NCBI GenBank assembly: GCA_036405815.1
Contig: DASWWX010000028.1
Coordinates: forward strand, 1 to 52,843
DNA length: 52,843 nucleotides
From: Solimonas sp036405815
Lineage (GTDB): Bacteria; Pseudomonadota; Gammaproteobacteria; Nevskiales; Nevskiaceae
Direction of reading: 5' to 3'
The notes beneath the pieces were generated by a model, which was given only the letters and a program-made list of their open reading frames with translations, searched no databases and was not told the DNA's origin. The position numbers and the translations under genes were made by a program. Positions 1-8,890 of the stretch are shown here, piece by piece. Each line of letters starts with the position of its first letter. Position 1 is the first letter of the stretch.

Positions 1-240
1 CGGGGGCTTGGGTTCGGTGCGGGCCGGCACTGCCGGTGCGGCCGCGCGCGGCGCCACGACCGGCGCCGCCACCGGCTTGGTCGCCGTCGCGACCGCCGCA
101 GGTCCTGCGTGGTCGAGCCCGGCGACCACGCGCATCGCCGATGCCGGCTTGTGCGTGCCGAACTCGCGATAGTGCAACCCGTCGAGGTGCAACTCCGACA
201 CCAGCTTGCTGACGTCGTCACTGTCCTTGTCGTTCGACAT
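1..240 (-). CDS. BcsP/BcsR-like small cellulose-biosynthesis protein (partial, runs off left edge)
   Basis: Only the first 80 codons are visible. The ATG shares its A with the TGA of the upstream bcsD gene (TGATG), so translation is probably coupled. The N-terminus carries an amphipathic stretch, VSKLVSELHLDGLHYREF, resembling the short motif at the start of BcsP/BcsR proteins of bacterial cellulose operons; it is followed by an Ala/Pro/Val-rich low-complexity stretch with no recognisable domain. In known hybrid cellulose clusters a gene of this type lies between bcsD and bcsQ/bcsA, so the synthase genes are expected just beyond the left edge. Family assignment rests on one short motif plus context and could be wrong; the gene itself is well supported by the overlap. 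Confidence 0.45.
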   Translation of the reverse strand, partial: MSNDKDSDDVSKLVSELHLDGLHYREFGTHKPASAMRVVAGLDHAGPAAVATATKPVAAPVVAPRAAAPAVPARTEPKPP

Positions 241-722
241 CAAGCGCGCTCCCCGAAACTCGATTCATGTGCCAGACGGAAGCGCAGCATGTCGCCACCA
301 GCCTCCGCCGTCGCCAGCTCACGGACATCCAGACGGTCGCCCGCCCCCAACTGGCGCATCCATTCCGCATACATGCCTTCCAGCAGGCCCGGCATGCATT
401 CCATGCCGGCCGCCCCGAACCACGACGCGCCCGGCGCACAGCCGTGAACGAAATCGACAGCCCCCGCTTCCTCCTCGATCCGGCACCAGCCCAGATCGAG
501 CTGACCGAACACGCGGCCGGCAAAGCCTTCGAAGTCGGCGAGAGTGCGCGCATCCTGAATCGGGTTTTCGAGGGCGAGCTGGCGTCCGGCCAGGTACATC
601 AGGGCGCGCAGTTGCGCGGCCGGCACCTGGCGCGACAACTCGACGGCGAGCAGGCGCAGCACGACGGGCACCCCGGCGACACGCGGGCGGGATTGCAGGT
701 ACTGGCGGCTTGCTTCGTCCAT
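240..722 (-). CDS. bcsD: Cellulose synthase subunit D (BcsD-like)
   Basis: A 160-residue cytoplasmic protein with no signal peptide or membrane segment, matching the usual BcsD length of about 150-160. The pattern of a basic N-terminal helix (LRLLAVELSRQVPAAQLR), then a Leu/Ala helix, then a DLGWCRIEEEAGAVDFVHG strand pair and a Gly-rich C-terminal part resembles BcsD, the ring-forming subunit that organises cellulose export in type I and hybrid cellulose clusters. It overlaps the next gene by one base, which supports an operon. No strong Shine-Dalgarno is seen at the ATG. Assignment is from remembered family pattern and the neighbouring gene; no cellulose synthase is in the window to confirm it. 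Confidence 0.6.
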   Translation of the reverse strand: MDEASRQYLQSRPRVAGVPVVLRLLAVELSRQVPAAQLRALMYLAGRQLALENPIQDARTLADFEGFAGRVFGQLDLGWCRIEEEAGAVDFVHGCAPGASWFGAAGMECMPGLLEGMYAEWMRQLGAGDRLDVRELATAEAGGDMLRFRLAHESSFGERA

Positions 723-867
723 GAGAGCCTGAATTCTTCTTGCTACCGACTATTCTGGCGACAGCGGTGCATCCGGACAACCAATAAAAGCTACTGGGGG
801 CGACGCGCGGCCCTACCGGCCGCAACAAGCCTGCTACAGTCTGGCCGCGCCAGCCTGAACGAATGCC

Positions 868-1686
868 ATGTCCCGCCTTCCCTTCCGCCCCGCCCTTCTG
901 GGCGTCCTGATCCTGCTGCTGGGGGCCTGCAGTTCGCAGATGGACGACATCGACACCCCCGTGGTGCGACCGCCCAGCAATGCGCCGGCGGGCATTTACG
1001 AAGGCGAGCAGGTCTCCAGCCGCACCGGCGCGCGCATACCGGTCACGGTGCTGGCCGACGGTGACGGCCGCATGCTGGCCTACAACGAGGACGGCACGGT
1101 CATCGCCTCGGGCCTGTACCAGATCAATTCGCGCTCGCTGTCCTGGCTGGCGCGCCAGTTCCGGCGCGTGATCGAGAGCGTCGAGCCGGAACCGCCCGCA
1201 GAAGGTGAAGCGCCGGGCGAGCCCGAGGAAGTGGAAACCACCGTCGTCTCGACGATGGAAGCCATCGGCAGCTTCGAGCCGGAGACCCAGCTGCTGCTCA
1301 ACTACAGCACCTCGGACGACGATGCCGGCGCCTACAACCTGGCCTATCAGGCACTGCGCTACGAGCGCCGTTCCGACCTGCCCCTGCTGGAGGGCGTGTG
1401 GGTGGTCGAGGACGCGTTCGGCGCCGCCACCGCCAGCTTCTCGATCAGCCAGGGCGGCCAGCTGTTCGGTCAGACTGAGGACAACTGCAATTTCAGCGGC
1501 AACTTTGCGCTGATCGACCTTCACTACAACCTGTACCGGGTCAACCTGACCGAGCAGTGTGGCGCCAGTAACCTCCGCACCACCGGGCTGGCCACGCTGG
1601 TCGTGCCGCGCACCGGGCCGATACGCATCGAGATCGTCACGGTCTCGGCCAGCACGGCGCGATTGCTGAGCCTGGTCCGCAGCTGA
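868..1686 (+). CDS. Predicted lipoprotein of unknown function
   Basis: 272 residues. The N-terminus is a lipoprotein signal: basic MSRLPFRP, hydrophobic core, and lipobox LGAC with the lipidated Cys at about residue 21. The mature part has an acidic Pro/Glu-rich segment near residues 110-128 (EPEPPAEGEAPGEPEE) between two beta-rich halves that look related in rhythm (GRMLAYNEDGTVIASGLYQIN and GQLFGQTEDNCNFSGNFALI). The second half has two Cys that could form a disulphide. It looks like a periplasm-facing outer-membrane lipoprotein. I do not recognise the family. The ABC exporter gene starts about 50 bases downstream on the same strand, so co-transcription is possible. Confidence 0.7.
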   Translation: MSRLPFRPALLGVLILLLGACSSQMDDIDTPVVRPPSNAPAGIYEGEQVSSRTGARIPVTVLADGDGRMLAYNEDGTVIASGLYQINSRSLSWLARQFRRVIESVEPEPPAEGEAPGEPEEVETTVVSTMEAIGSFEPETQLLLNYSTSDDDAGAYNLAYQALRYERRSDLPLLEGVWVVEDAFGAATASFSISQGGQLFGQTEDNCNFSGNFALIDLHYNLYRVNLTEQCGASNLRTTGLATLVVPRTGPIRIEIVTVSASTARLLSLVRS

Positions 1687-1739
1687 GCGCCCGTTTGAGC
1701 GCCTCACGCCGCACCCGCGCCAGCCGGCGCCGCTGAGCC

Positions 1740-3533
1740 ATGGCGCGCCGCCCCAGCCGATTGCCGGAATCGGATACCCCCGCCCGCACCGACTGGCGCG
1801 TGCTGCGCCAGCTGTTGCCGTATCTGAGCGACTTTCCCGGCCGCGTCGCACTGGCGCTGTCACTGCTGGTCGTCGCCAAGCTCGCCACCGTCGCGCTGCC
1901 GCTGCTGCTGAAGCAGATCGTCGACGCACTCGACGGCGGTCGTCACGCGCTGATCGCGCTGCCGCTGGGCCTGCTGCTGGCCTACGGCGCGCTGCGCCTG
2001 GTCAGCGTGCTGTCCGGCGAATTGCGCGACGTGATCTTCGGCCGTGTCGCCGAGCGCGCACAGCGACGCGCCGCGCTGCGCGTGTTCGAGCATCTGCATC
2101 GGCTCGATCTGGATTTCCATCTGTCGCGCCGCACCGGCGGCCTGTCGCGCGACATCGAGCGCGGCGTGGCCGGCATCAGCTTCCTGCTGCGCTTCATGCT
2201 GTTCAACATCCTGCCGACGCTGCTGGAGATCGCCCTGGTCGCGGGCATCCTGCTGGTCGCCTACGGCACTGCGTTCGCCGCGATCACCGCCGCCGCGGTG
2301 GTGATCTACGTGCTGTACTCGATCGTCGTCACCGAGTGGCGCACACGCTTCGTGCGCGAGGCCAACCGGCTCGACTCGCAGGCCAACACGCGCGCGATCG
2401 ACAGCCTGCTCAACTACGAGACAGTGAAGCTGTTCGGCAACGAGCGCTTCGAGGCCGCCGAGTACGACCGCTCGCTCGCCGACTGGGAGCAGGCCCAGCA
2501 GCGCAACCGCCTGTCGCTGGCTGCACTCAACGCCGGCCAGGCGTTGATCATCGCGGCGGCGCTGACCGGCATGATGGTGCTGGCGGCGGCACGCGTGACC
2601 GACGGCACGATGAGCCTCGGCGACTTCGTCGCCATCAACGCTTACATGATCCAGCTGTTCATGCCGCTCAACGTGCTGGGTTTCGTCTATCGCGAAATCC
2701 GCCGCGCACTGTCGGACATGGAACGCATGTTCGGCCTGTTACGGGCGCGGCCCAAGGTCGCGGACGCCGACGACGCCACGCCTCTGCAGATGCGCGGGGC
2801 CGAGGTCCGCTTCGAGAACGTTGTTTTCGGGTACCAGGAAAATCGCCGCATCCTCGACGGGGTCGATCTGTTCATCGCGCCCGGCCGCAAGCTCGCCGTG
2901 GTCGGCCCCAGCGGCGCCGGCAAGTCGACGCTGGCGCGGCTGCTGTTCCGCTACTACGACCCCGACGCGGGCCGCATCACGATCGACGGCCAGGATCTGC
3001 GCGACGCCACGCAGGACAGCTTGCGTGCGCAGGTCGGCGTGGTGCCCCAGGACACCGTGCTGTTCAACGACAGCATCGCCTACAACATCGGCTATGGCCG
3101 GCCCGGCGCGAGCCAGCGCGAGATCGAACACGCGGCGCAGCTGGCCCATCTGGACGGTTTCATCGCGCAACTGCCGGAGGGCTACGCGACCAAGGTCGGC
3201 GAACGCGGATTGAAGCTGTCGGGCGGCGAGAAGCAGCGGATCGCCATCGCCCGCGCGCTGCTGAAGAATCCGCCGATCATGATCTTCGACGAGGCCACGT
3301 CATCGCTGGACTCGGCCTCGGAGCGCGCGATCCTCGACGCGCTGCGCGAGGTCGCGGCACAGCGCACGACGCTGATCATCGCGCACCGCCTGTCGACGGT
3401 GACCGATGCCGACGAGATCGTCTATCTGGACCGCGGTCGCGTGATCGAGCGCGGCACGCATGCGCAGCTCATGACGCTACAGAGCGCTTATGCCCGACTG
3501 TGGCGGCTGCAGCAAAGCGAGCGCATGCCCTGA
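1740..3533 (+). CDS. ATM1/HMT1-type ABC exporter (fused membrane and ATPase domains)
   Basis: 597 residues, a half-transporter that works as a homodimer in the inner membrane. Residues about 35-320 hold six membrane segments; the stretch NTRAIDSLLNYETVKLFGNE and the later FVYREIRRALSDMERMF are hallmarks of the ATM1/ABCB7 branch, which exports glutathione-linked or sulphur-containing compounds and heavy-metal conjugates. The ATPase domain has Walker A (GPSGAGKST), the signature LSGGEKQRIAIARALL, Walker B (IMIFDEATSSLD) and the switch His (IAHRLSTV), so it should be active. Length matches the family. No obvious ribosome-binding site precedes the ATG. The preceding lipoprotein may be its partner, but nothing in the sequence proves it. 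Confidence 0.88.
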   Translation: MARRPSRLPESDTPARTDWRVLRQLLPYLSDFPGRVALALSLLVVAKLATVALPLLLKQIVDALDGGRHALIALPLGLLLAYGALRLVSVLSGELRDVIFGRVAERAQRRAALRVFEHLHRLDLDFHLSRRTGGLSRDIERGVAGISFLLRFMLFNILPTLLEIALVAGILLVAYGTAFAAITAAAVVIYVLYSIVVTEWRTRFVREANRLDSQANTRAIDSLLNYETVKLFGNERFEAAEYDRSLADWEQAQQRNRLSLAALNAGQALIIAAALTGMMVLAAARVTDGTMSLGDFVAINAYMIQLFMPLNVLGFVYREIRRALSDMERMFGLLRARPKVADADDATPLQMRGAEVRFENVVFGYQENRRILDGVDLFIAPGRKLAVVGPSGAGKSTLARLLFRYYDPDAGRITIDGQDLRDATQDSLRAQVGVVPQDTVLFNDSIAYNIGYGRPGASQREIEHAAQLAHLDGFIAQLPEGYATKVGERGLKLSGGEKQRIAIARALLKNPPIMIFDEATSSLDSASERAILDALREVAAQRTTLIIAHRLSTVTDADEIVYLDRGRVIERGTHAQLMTLQSAYARLWRLQQSERMP

Positions 3534-3736
3534 GGGGTTGGATGCCGCAGTGCAGCAAACCGCAGCGTACGTATTCCACCGACTTTCAGATGAAGTCGAT
3601 GCCGCACGGCCAGACTGTTGTTCCAGCGCGCGGCACCTAGATTTAAAGCGTATTGCTGACTACTCTGTGACCGTGGCGTCTAAACACGTCACTACGTTCT
3701 GCGTTCAATAACCATCACTAGCAGAGGAGACTGCAG

Positions 3737-5692
3737 ATGCGTCCATACAAGATGGCCGCGCTGCGCGTGGGAGCCGGCGGCATTCTGTCGCTGATCGCCG
3801 CTCACGCCAGCGCTTTCCCGTTTGAACTTGGGCCCTTCGAGGGGCGACTGGACACCACCGTCTCCGCGGGCGTCACGCTGCGCATGCAGGATCGCGATGC
3901 GGCGCTGATGGGCATCGCCAACGGCGGTACCGCCCGCAGCGTCAATGATGATGACGGCAACTACGGCTTCGACAAGGGCGACGTCGTCTCGGCGGTGGCC
4001 AAGGCCACGCACGATCTCGAGTTCAAGCACGGCAACTACGGCCTGTTCACGCGCTTCAGCTACTTCTACGACCAGGCGGCAGCGGATGCCGATCGCCTGG
4101 AAAACCGATTGACCGCTGGCGGCGGCAATCTGGCGGCGCGCGATCGCGAGCTGGGCCAGTACGAGCTGGGCCGCCGTGGCCGTGAACGCCTGGAGAAGGA
4201 AGGCGACCTGCTCGACCTGTTCGTCTACGGACGTTTCGATGTCGGCGGCCGCGCGCTGTCGGCGCGCTTCGGCAAGCAGGTGGTGAGCTGGGGCGAGAGC
4301 ACCTTCATCGGCAACAGCATCAACTCGATCAACCCGATCGATGTCGCACGCATCCGCTCGCCCGGCGCCGAGCTCAAGGAAGCGCTGATCCCGACGGCGA
4401 TGGCCTGGGCCTCGTTCCAGATCGCCGACAACGCCAGCCTCGAGGCGGTGTGGCTGACCGAGTACGAGAAGACCCGCATCGATCCGCGCGGCAGCTTCTT
4501 CTCGACCAACGATTTCGCCTCCGACGACGGCAACAAGGCGATCGTCAGCTTCGGTCGTCGTCGCGACGACAATCGCACCATCGATCCGGTCAACGCGCCG
4601 GGTTCGGTGAGCGCCTGGGTCGGCCGCGAATCCGGCCCCTCGGTCGAGGATGCGGAGAAGCAGTACGGCGTCGCCCTGCGCTACTTCGCGGAGAACTTCG
4701 GCAACACCGAGTTCGGCCTGTACTACCTGACGCTGCACAGCCGGGTGCCGCTGGTCTCCGGCGTGCGCGGCGCAGCCACCAATCCCGCCAACCTGGCGGC
4801 GCCGACCTGCTCGTCCGACGCGTCCGATCCGGCGACCTGCCGCGCGTCGTACTTCGCCGAGTTCCCCAGCAACATCGACCTGTACGGCATCAGCTTCAAC
4901 ACCGACGGTCCCTGGGGCATCGCCGTGCAGGGCGAGTACTCCTACCGCCCGGAACTGCCGCTGCAGCTGGCCGGCACCGAGGTGCTGCTGACCGCGCTCG
5001 GCGTGCCGAGCACCATCAGCGCCGCACCGGTGGCCGCCGGCACCTACGTGCAGGGCTATCGCGAGGTCGAGGCGCATCAGGCACAGGTGACGCTGACCAA
5101 GGCCTTCGGCCCGACGTTCGGCGCGCAGCAGTTCCTGATGCTGGGCGAAGTCGGCTACAACCACTTCGACCTGCCGGAGAACCTGCGCTTCAACGGCCCC
5201 GGCGCCGGCCTGCCGTCCTGCGGCCCGTTCCGCGCGCTACCCGCCGGCAACCAGGCCGCGGTCTCCAACGGCTCCTGCCAGGAAGAAGTCGGCGGCGGCT
5301 ACGGCACGTCCAGCTCCTGGGGCTATCGACTGGTCAGCCGTCTCGACTTCGAGAACGCAATCGGTCCGATGGGCATCTCGCCGCGCCTGGTGTTCGCGCA
5401 CGACGTCAACGGCGTCGGCCCGAACTTCAACCAGGATGCCAAGGCGATCACGGTCGGCGTGGCCTTCAACTACCTGCAGCGCTGGCAGGCCGACATCGGC
5501 TACACGACGTTCTTCGGCGGCCGCACCTACTCGGGCACCGATCCGGTCCCGCCGGGCACGGACATCAACCCCGATCCGAACGTCGTCACGTTGACGCCGG
5601 GCGACAGCACGCAGAGCGCCGACTTCGCCACCAGCGCCAATCCCAACAAGGATCGCGACTTCCTCGCGATCAGCCTTTCCTACGCGTTCTAA
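3737..5692 (+). CDS. DUF1302 family outer-membrane barrel-like protein
   Basis: 651 residues with a signal peptide ending at about ASA|FPF and a mature N-terminus FPFELGPFEGRLDTTVSAG typical of DUF1302. Alternating-residue strands run throughout and the protein ends in Phe (ISLSYAF), as beta-barrel outer-membrane proteins do. The Shine-Dalgarno AGAGGAG lies about 8 bases before the ATG. It is followed 21 bases later by a DUF1329 gene, the usual partner; the pair is widespread in hydrocarbon, terpenoid and steroid degraders and is often found with MMPL/RND pumps and YCF48-like propellers. Those companions are absent here. Role in lipid or hydrophobic substrate traffic is inference from that association. 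Confidence 0.85.
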   Translation: MRPYKMAALRVGAGGILSLIAAHASAFPFELGPFEGRLDTTVSAGVTLRMQDRDAALMGIANGGTARSVNDDDGNYGFDKGDVVSAVAKATHDLEFKHGNYGLFTRFSYFYDQAAADADRLENRLTAGGGNLAARDRELGQYELGRRGRERLEKEGDLLDLFVYGRFDVGGRALSARFGKQVVSWGESTFIGNSINSINPIDVARIRSPGAELKEALIPTAMAWASFQIADNASLEAVWLTEYEKTRIDPRGSFFSTNDFASDDGNKAIVSFGRRRDDNRTIDPVNAPGSVSAWVGRESGPSVEDAEKQYGVALRYFAENFGNTEFGLYYLTLHSRVPLVSGVRGAATNPANLAAPTCSSDASDPATCRASYFAEFPSNIDLYGISFNTDGPWGIAVQGEYSYRPELPLQLAGTEVLLTALGVPSTISAAPVAAGTYVQGYREVEAHQAQVTLTKAFGPTFGAQQFLMLGEVGYNHFDLPENLRFNGPGAGLPSCGPFRALPAGNQAAVSNGSCQEEVGGGYGTSSSWGYRLVSRLDFENAIGPMGISPRLVFAHDVNGVGPNFNQDAKAITVGVAFNYLQRWQADIGYTTFFGGRTYSGTDPVPPGTDINPDPNVVTLTPGDSTQSADFATSANPNKDRDFLAISLSYAF

Positions 5693-5713
5693 GACGGACG
5701 CCCGGAGAACCTT

Positions 5714-7069
5714 ATGCATATTCGCAAGCTCATCATCGCCGGCTGTCTGGCCCTCGCGGCCGGCCCGGTCGCCGCCGCCGTCTCTCAGGAGGAGGCCAAC
5801 AAGCTCGGCAACTCGCTGACGCCGGTCGGCGCCGAAAAGGCCGGCAACAAGGCCGGCACCATCCCGGCCTGGACCGGCGGCATCACCAAGATTCCCGCCG
5901 GCTTCAAGTCGGGCGGGCACTATCCTGATCCGTACGAAAGCGAAAAGCCGCTGTTCACGATCGACGGCAAGAACGTCGACCAGTACAAGGACAACCTGAC
6001 GCCGGGCCAGATCGCGCTCCTCAAGCGCTATCCGAGCTGGCGCATGCGCGTGTTCCCCAGCCATCGCAGCGCGCTCTACCCGCAGGGCATTTACGACGAA
6101 ACCAAGGCCAACGCCACCAGGGTCAAGCTGATCTCGGGCGGCAACGGCATCGAGGGCACCACCGGCGGCTTCCCGTTCCCGATTCCGCAGAACGGCCTGG
6201 AAGCGATCTGGAACCACCTGACGGTCTACAAGGGCGATACCTACGCCACCTCGTGGGCGCAGGCACCGGTCACCGCCAGCGGCGACTACAACCTCGTGCG
6301 CTTCGACTACGAGTACGACTTCGTCTACGGCAACCAGCAGAAGAAGCCGGAACAGCGCCAGGACAACCTGCTGTTCTATTTCCTGCAGATCATCAAGGAC
6401 CCGCCGCGTCTGGCCGGCTCGCTGCTGCTGGTGCACGACTACGCGGATCAGGTGAAGCAGCCGCGCAAGGCCTGGACCTACAACCCCGGCCAGCGCCGCG
6501 TGCGCCTGGCACCGAACGTCGCCTATGACAACCCGGGCACGGCGGCCGACGGCTTGCGCACCAACGACGACTTCTTCATGTACAACGGCGCCACCGACCG
6601 CTACGAGTACCAGCTGGTCGGCAAGAAGGAGATTTACATCCCATACAACGCCTACGAGGTCAACGGCAACAAGCACAAGATCAAGGACGTGCTGCGGCCG
6701 GGCCATCTCAATCCGGACGTCACGCGCTACGAGCTGCATCGCGTCTGGGTGGTCGAGGCGATGCTGAAGAAGGGCACCTCGCACGTTTACAAGCGCCGCA
6801 CGTTCTTCCTCGACGAGGACAGCTTCATCATTCACGTGCAGGACAAGTACGACAATCGCGACCAGCTGTGGCGCGTTGACGAGCTGCACAGCTACACCTA
6901 CTACGACGTGCCGTTCCTGGCGCCGGGCGTGGAGATGCACCACGACCTGCAGTCGGGCCGCTACATCGCACTGTCGCTGCGCAACGAGGAAAGCAAGGTC
7001 TATCAGCCGATCAAGCGCACGCCGGCCGACTTCACGCCGGACGCGCTGCGCAGCAAGGGCACGCGCTGA
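5714..7069 (+). CDS. DUF1329 family periplasmic protein
   Basis: 451 residues. A signal peptide (MHIRKLIIAGCLALAAG...VAAA) is followed by the family motif EEANKLGNSLTPVGAEKAGN and AGTIPAWTGGI. DUF1329 proteins have a LolA/LolB-like fold and are thought to carry hydrophobic ligands in the periplasm. A GGAGAA ribosome-binding site sits 7 bases before the ATG and the gene lies 21 bases after the DUF1302 gene, so the two form an operon. A strong intrinsic terminator follows within 20 bases of the stop, so the operon contains just these two genes. Ligand unknown; the acyl-CoA ligase that follows has a separate start signal. Confidence 0.88.
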   Translation: MHIRKLIIAGCLALAAGPVAAAVSQEEANKLGNSLTPVGAEKAGNKAGTIPAWTGGITKIPAGFKSGGHYPDPYESEKPLFTIDGKNVDQYKDNLTPGQIALLKRYPSWRMRVFPSHRSALYPQGIYDETKANATRVKLISGGNGIEGTTGGFPFPIPQNGLEAIWNHLTVYKGDTYATSWAQAPVTASGDYNLVRFDYEYDFVYGNQQKKPEQRQDNLLFYFLQIIKDPPRLAGSLLLVHDYADQVKQPRKAWTYNPGQRRVRLAPNVAYDNPGTAADGLRTNDDFFMYNGATDRYEYQLVGKKEIYIPYNAYEVNGNKHKIKDVLRPGHLNPDVTRYELHRVWVVEAMLKKGTSHVYKRRTFFLDEDSFIIHVQDKYDNRDQLWRVDELHSYTYYDVPFLAPGVEMHHDLQSGRYIALSLRNEESKVYQPIKRTPADFTPDALRSKGTR

Positions 7070-7087
7070 TCTCGCTCCGCTGCATCC

Positions 7088-7121
7088 AGAGGCGCGGCTT
7101 GCTGCCGCGCCTCTTTTTTTT
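7088..7121 (+). terminator. Rho-independent terminator after the DUF1302-DUF1329 operon
   Basis: An 11-bp perfect stem (AGAGGCGCGGC / GCCGCGCCTCT) with a 5-base loop TTGCT is followed by an eight-T run. It ends the two-gene operon and isolates it from the acyl-CoA ligase. Confidence 0.92.
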
Positions 7122-7222
7122 GCTAGGGTTCGTACCTGTATTTTTGTGCGCATTTTTCTGCGCAGTTGCCGTGGGCGATGGGCTCGCGGCGTCCACATAA
7201 AGAAACGTCCAAGGAGAACGTC

Positions 7223-8857
7223 ATGTCCACGCCGCTGATGGGTCAGATGATGGATCAGCCGCTGATCGTCTCGTCGTTGCTCGCGCATGCCGAGCGCTTC
7301 CACGGCGACACCGAAATCGTGTCGCGCACGATCGAGGGGCCGATCCATCGCTACACCTACGCGGACGCAGCCCAGCGCGCGCGCCGCGCCGCCAAGGCGC
7401 TGCTGGCCAACGGTCTGCAGCCGGGTGAGCGCGCCGCGACGCTGGCCTGGAACGGCTATCGCCACTTCGAGCTGTACTACGCGATCTCCGGCGTCGGCGC
7501 GGTCATGCACACGATCAATCCACGCCTGTTCCCGGAGCAGGTCGCCTGGATCGTCAACCACGCGGAAGACCGCGTGCTGTTCTTCGACCTGACCTTCGCA
7601 CCACTGGTGGATGCGGTCGCCGCCAAGTGCCCGACCGTCAAACACTGGGTGGCGCTGACCGACCGCGCACACCTGCCAGAGATGAAGAACGTCAAGCCGA
7701 TCGCCTACGAGGACTGGATCGACGCGCAGGACGATCGCTACGAATGGCCGCAGCTCGACGAGAACAGCGCCGCCTGCCTCTGCTACACCTCCGGCACCAC
7801 CGGCAATCCCAAGGGCGTGCTGTACTCGCACCGCTCGACGCTGCTGCACACCTTCGCGGTGCCGATGCCGGATGTGATGAACCTGTCGGCGCGCGACGTC
7901 GTGCTGCCGGTCGTCCCGATGTTCCACGTCAACGCCTGGTCGCTGCCCTACGTCTGCGCGATGATCGGCGCCAAGCTCGTGTTTCCCGGCGCAGCGCTCG
8001 ACGGCGCCAGCGTCTGCGAGCTGTTCGAGAACGAGAAGGTCACCTTCTCCGCCGGCGTGCCGACCGTGTGGCTGGGCGCACTTCAACATCTGCAGAAGAC
8101 GGGCAAGAAGCTCTCCACGGTCAAGCGCATGGTGGTTGGCGGCTCGGCCTGCCCGCCGGCGCTGATGGAAACCTACGAGCGCGACTACGGCGTCAAGCTG
8201 GTGCATGCCTGGGGCATGACCGAGATGTCGCCGCTGGGCACGGTCTGCACGCTGAAGAACCGCCACCTGGAAATGCCGAAGGACCAGCAGTTCCAGGTCG
8301 AACTCAAGCAGGGCCGGCCGCCGTTCGGCGTCGATCTGAAGATCGTGGACGAAGATGGCAAAGAGCTGCCGCGCGACGGCAAGACTTCGGGCGATCTGCT
8401 GGTGCGCGGCTACTGGATCATCGACAACTATTTCAAGGGAGAAGGCAGCCCGCTGCAGGACGGCTGGTTCCCCACCGGCGACCGCGGCACGCTCGATGCG
8501 GACGGTTACCTGACCATCACCGATCGCAGCAAGGATGTGATCAAGTCCGGCGGTGAGTGGATCGGCTCCATCGACCTGGAGAACATCGCGATGGCGCATC
8601 CGGCCGTGGCGATGGCCGCGGTCATCGCCGCCAAGCATGCGAAGTGGGACGAGCGTCCGCTGCTGATCGTCGTCAAGAAGCCGGATGCGCAGGTCACGCG
8701 CGACGAGCTGCTGAAGTTCTACGAGGGCAAGATCGCCAAGTGGTGGACGCCGGACGACGTGCTGTTCGTCGACGCGCTGCCGCTGGGCGCGACCGGCAAG
8801 GTGCAGAAGAACAAGCTGCGCGACGAGCACGGCAACCATCTGCTCGCGGCGGGCTGA
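7223..8857 (+). CDS. Acyl-CoA synthetase (medium/long-chain fatty acid-CoA ligase)
   Basis: 544 residues from the ATG preceded by AAGGAG (7 bases away); an in-frame ATG 57 bases upstream lacks such a site. It is an ANL-superfamily enzyme: ATP loop YTSGTTGNPKGVLYSH, the A5 motif AWGMTEMSPLG, A7 WFPTGDRG, hinge TDRSKDVIKSGGEW and the catalytic Lys in LGATGKVQKNKLR. It activates a carboxylic acid to its CoA thioester in two steps via an acyl-adenylate. Sequence flavour (PMFHVNAWSLPYV, GSACPPALME) is that of the AlkK / 3-methylthiopropionyl-CoA ligase group, which takes medium-chain fatty acids. It stands alone between the upstream terminator and genes on the other strand. Exact chain length cannot be read from sequence. 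Confidence 0.92.
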   Translation: MSTPLMGQMMDQPLIVSSLLAHAERFHGDTEIVSRTIEGPIHRYTYADAAQRARRAAKALLANGLQPGERAATLAWNGYRHFELYYAISGVGAVMHTINPRLFPEQVAWIVNHAEDRVLFFDLTFAPLVDAVAAKCPTVKHWVALTDRAHLPEMKNVKPIAYEDWIDAQDDRYEWPQLDENSAACLCYTSGTTGNPKGVLYSHRSTLLHTFAVPMPDVMNLSARDVVLPVVPMFHVNAWSLPYVCAMIGAKLVFPGAALDGASVCELFENEKVTFSAGVPTVWLGALQHLQKTGKKLSTVKRMVVGGSACPPALMETYERDYGVKLVHAWGMTEMSPLGTVCTLKNRHLEMPKDQQFQVELKQGRPPFGVDLKIVDEDGKELPRDGKTSGDLLVRGYWIIDNYFKGEGSPLQDGWFPTGDRGTLDADGYLTITDRSKDVIKSGGEWIGSIDLENIAMAHPAVAMAAVIAAKHAKWDERPLLIVVKKPDAQVTRDELLKFYEGKIAKWWTPDDVLFVDALPLGATGKVQKNKLRDEHGNHLLAAG

Positions 8858-8890
8858 GCGCCCGCCGCGTCACGCACCGCGAACAACCCC

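Noticed and set aside
5237..8839. Very long open frame on the minus strand opposite DUF1302, DUF1329 and acyl-CoA ligase
   Set aside because: Antisense shadow of strongly supported plus-strand genes in GC-rich DNA; low-complexity Val/Arg/Ala composition and no family pattern.
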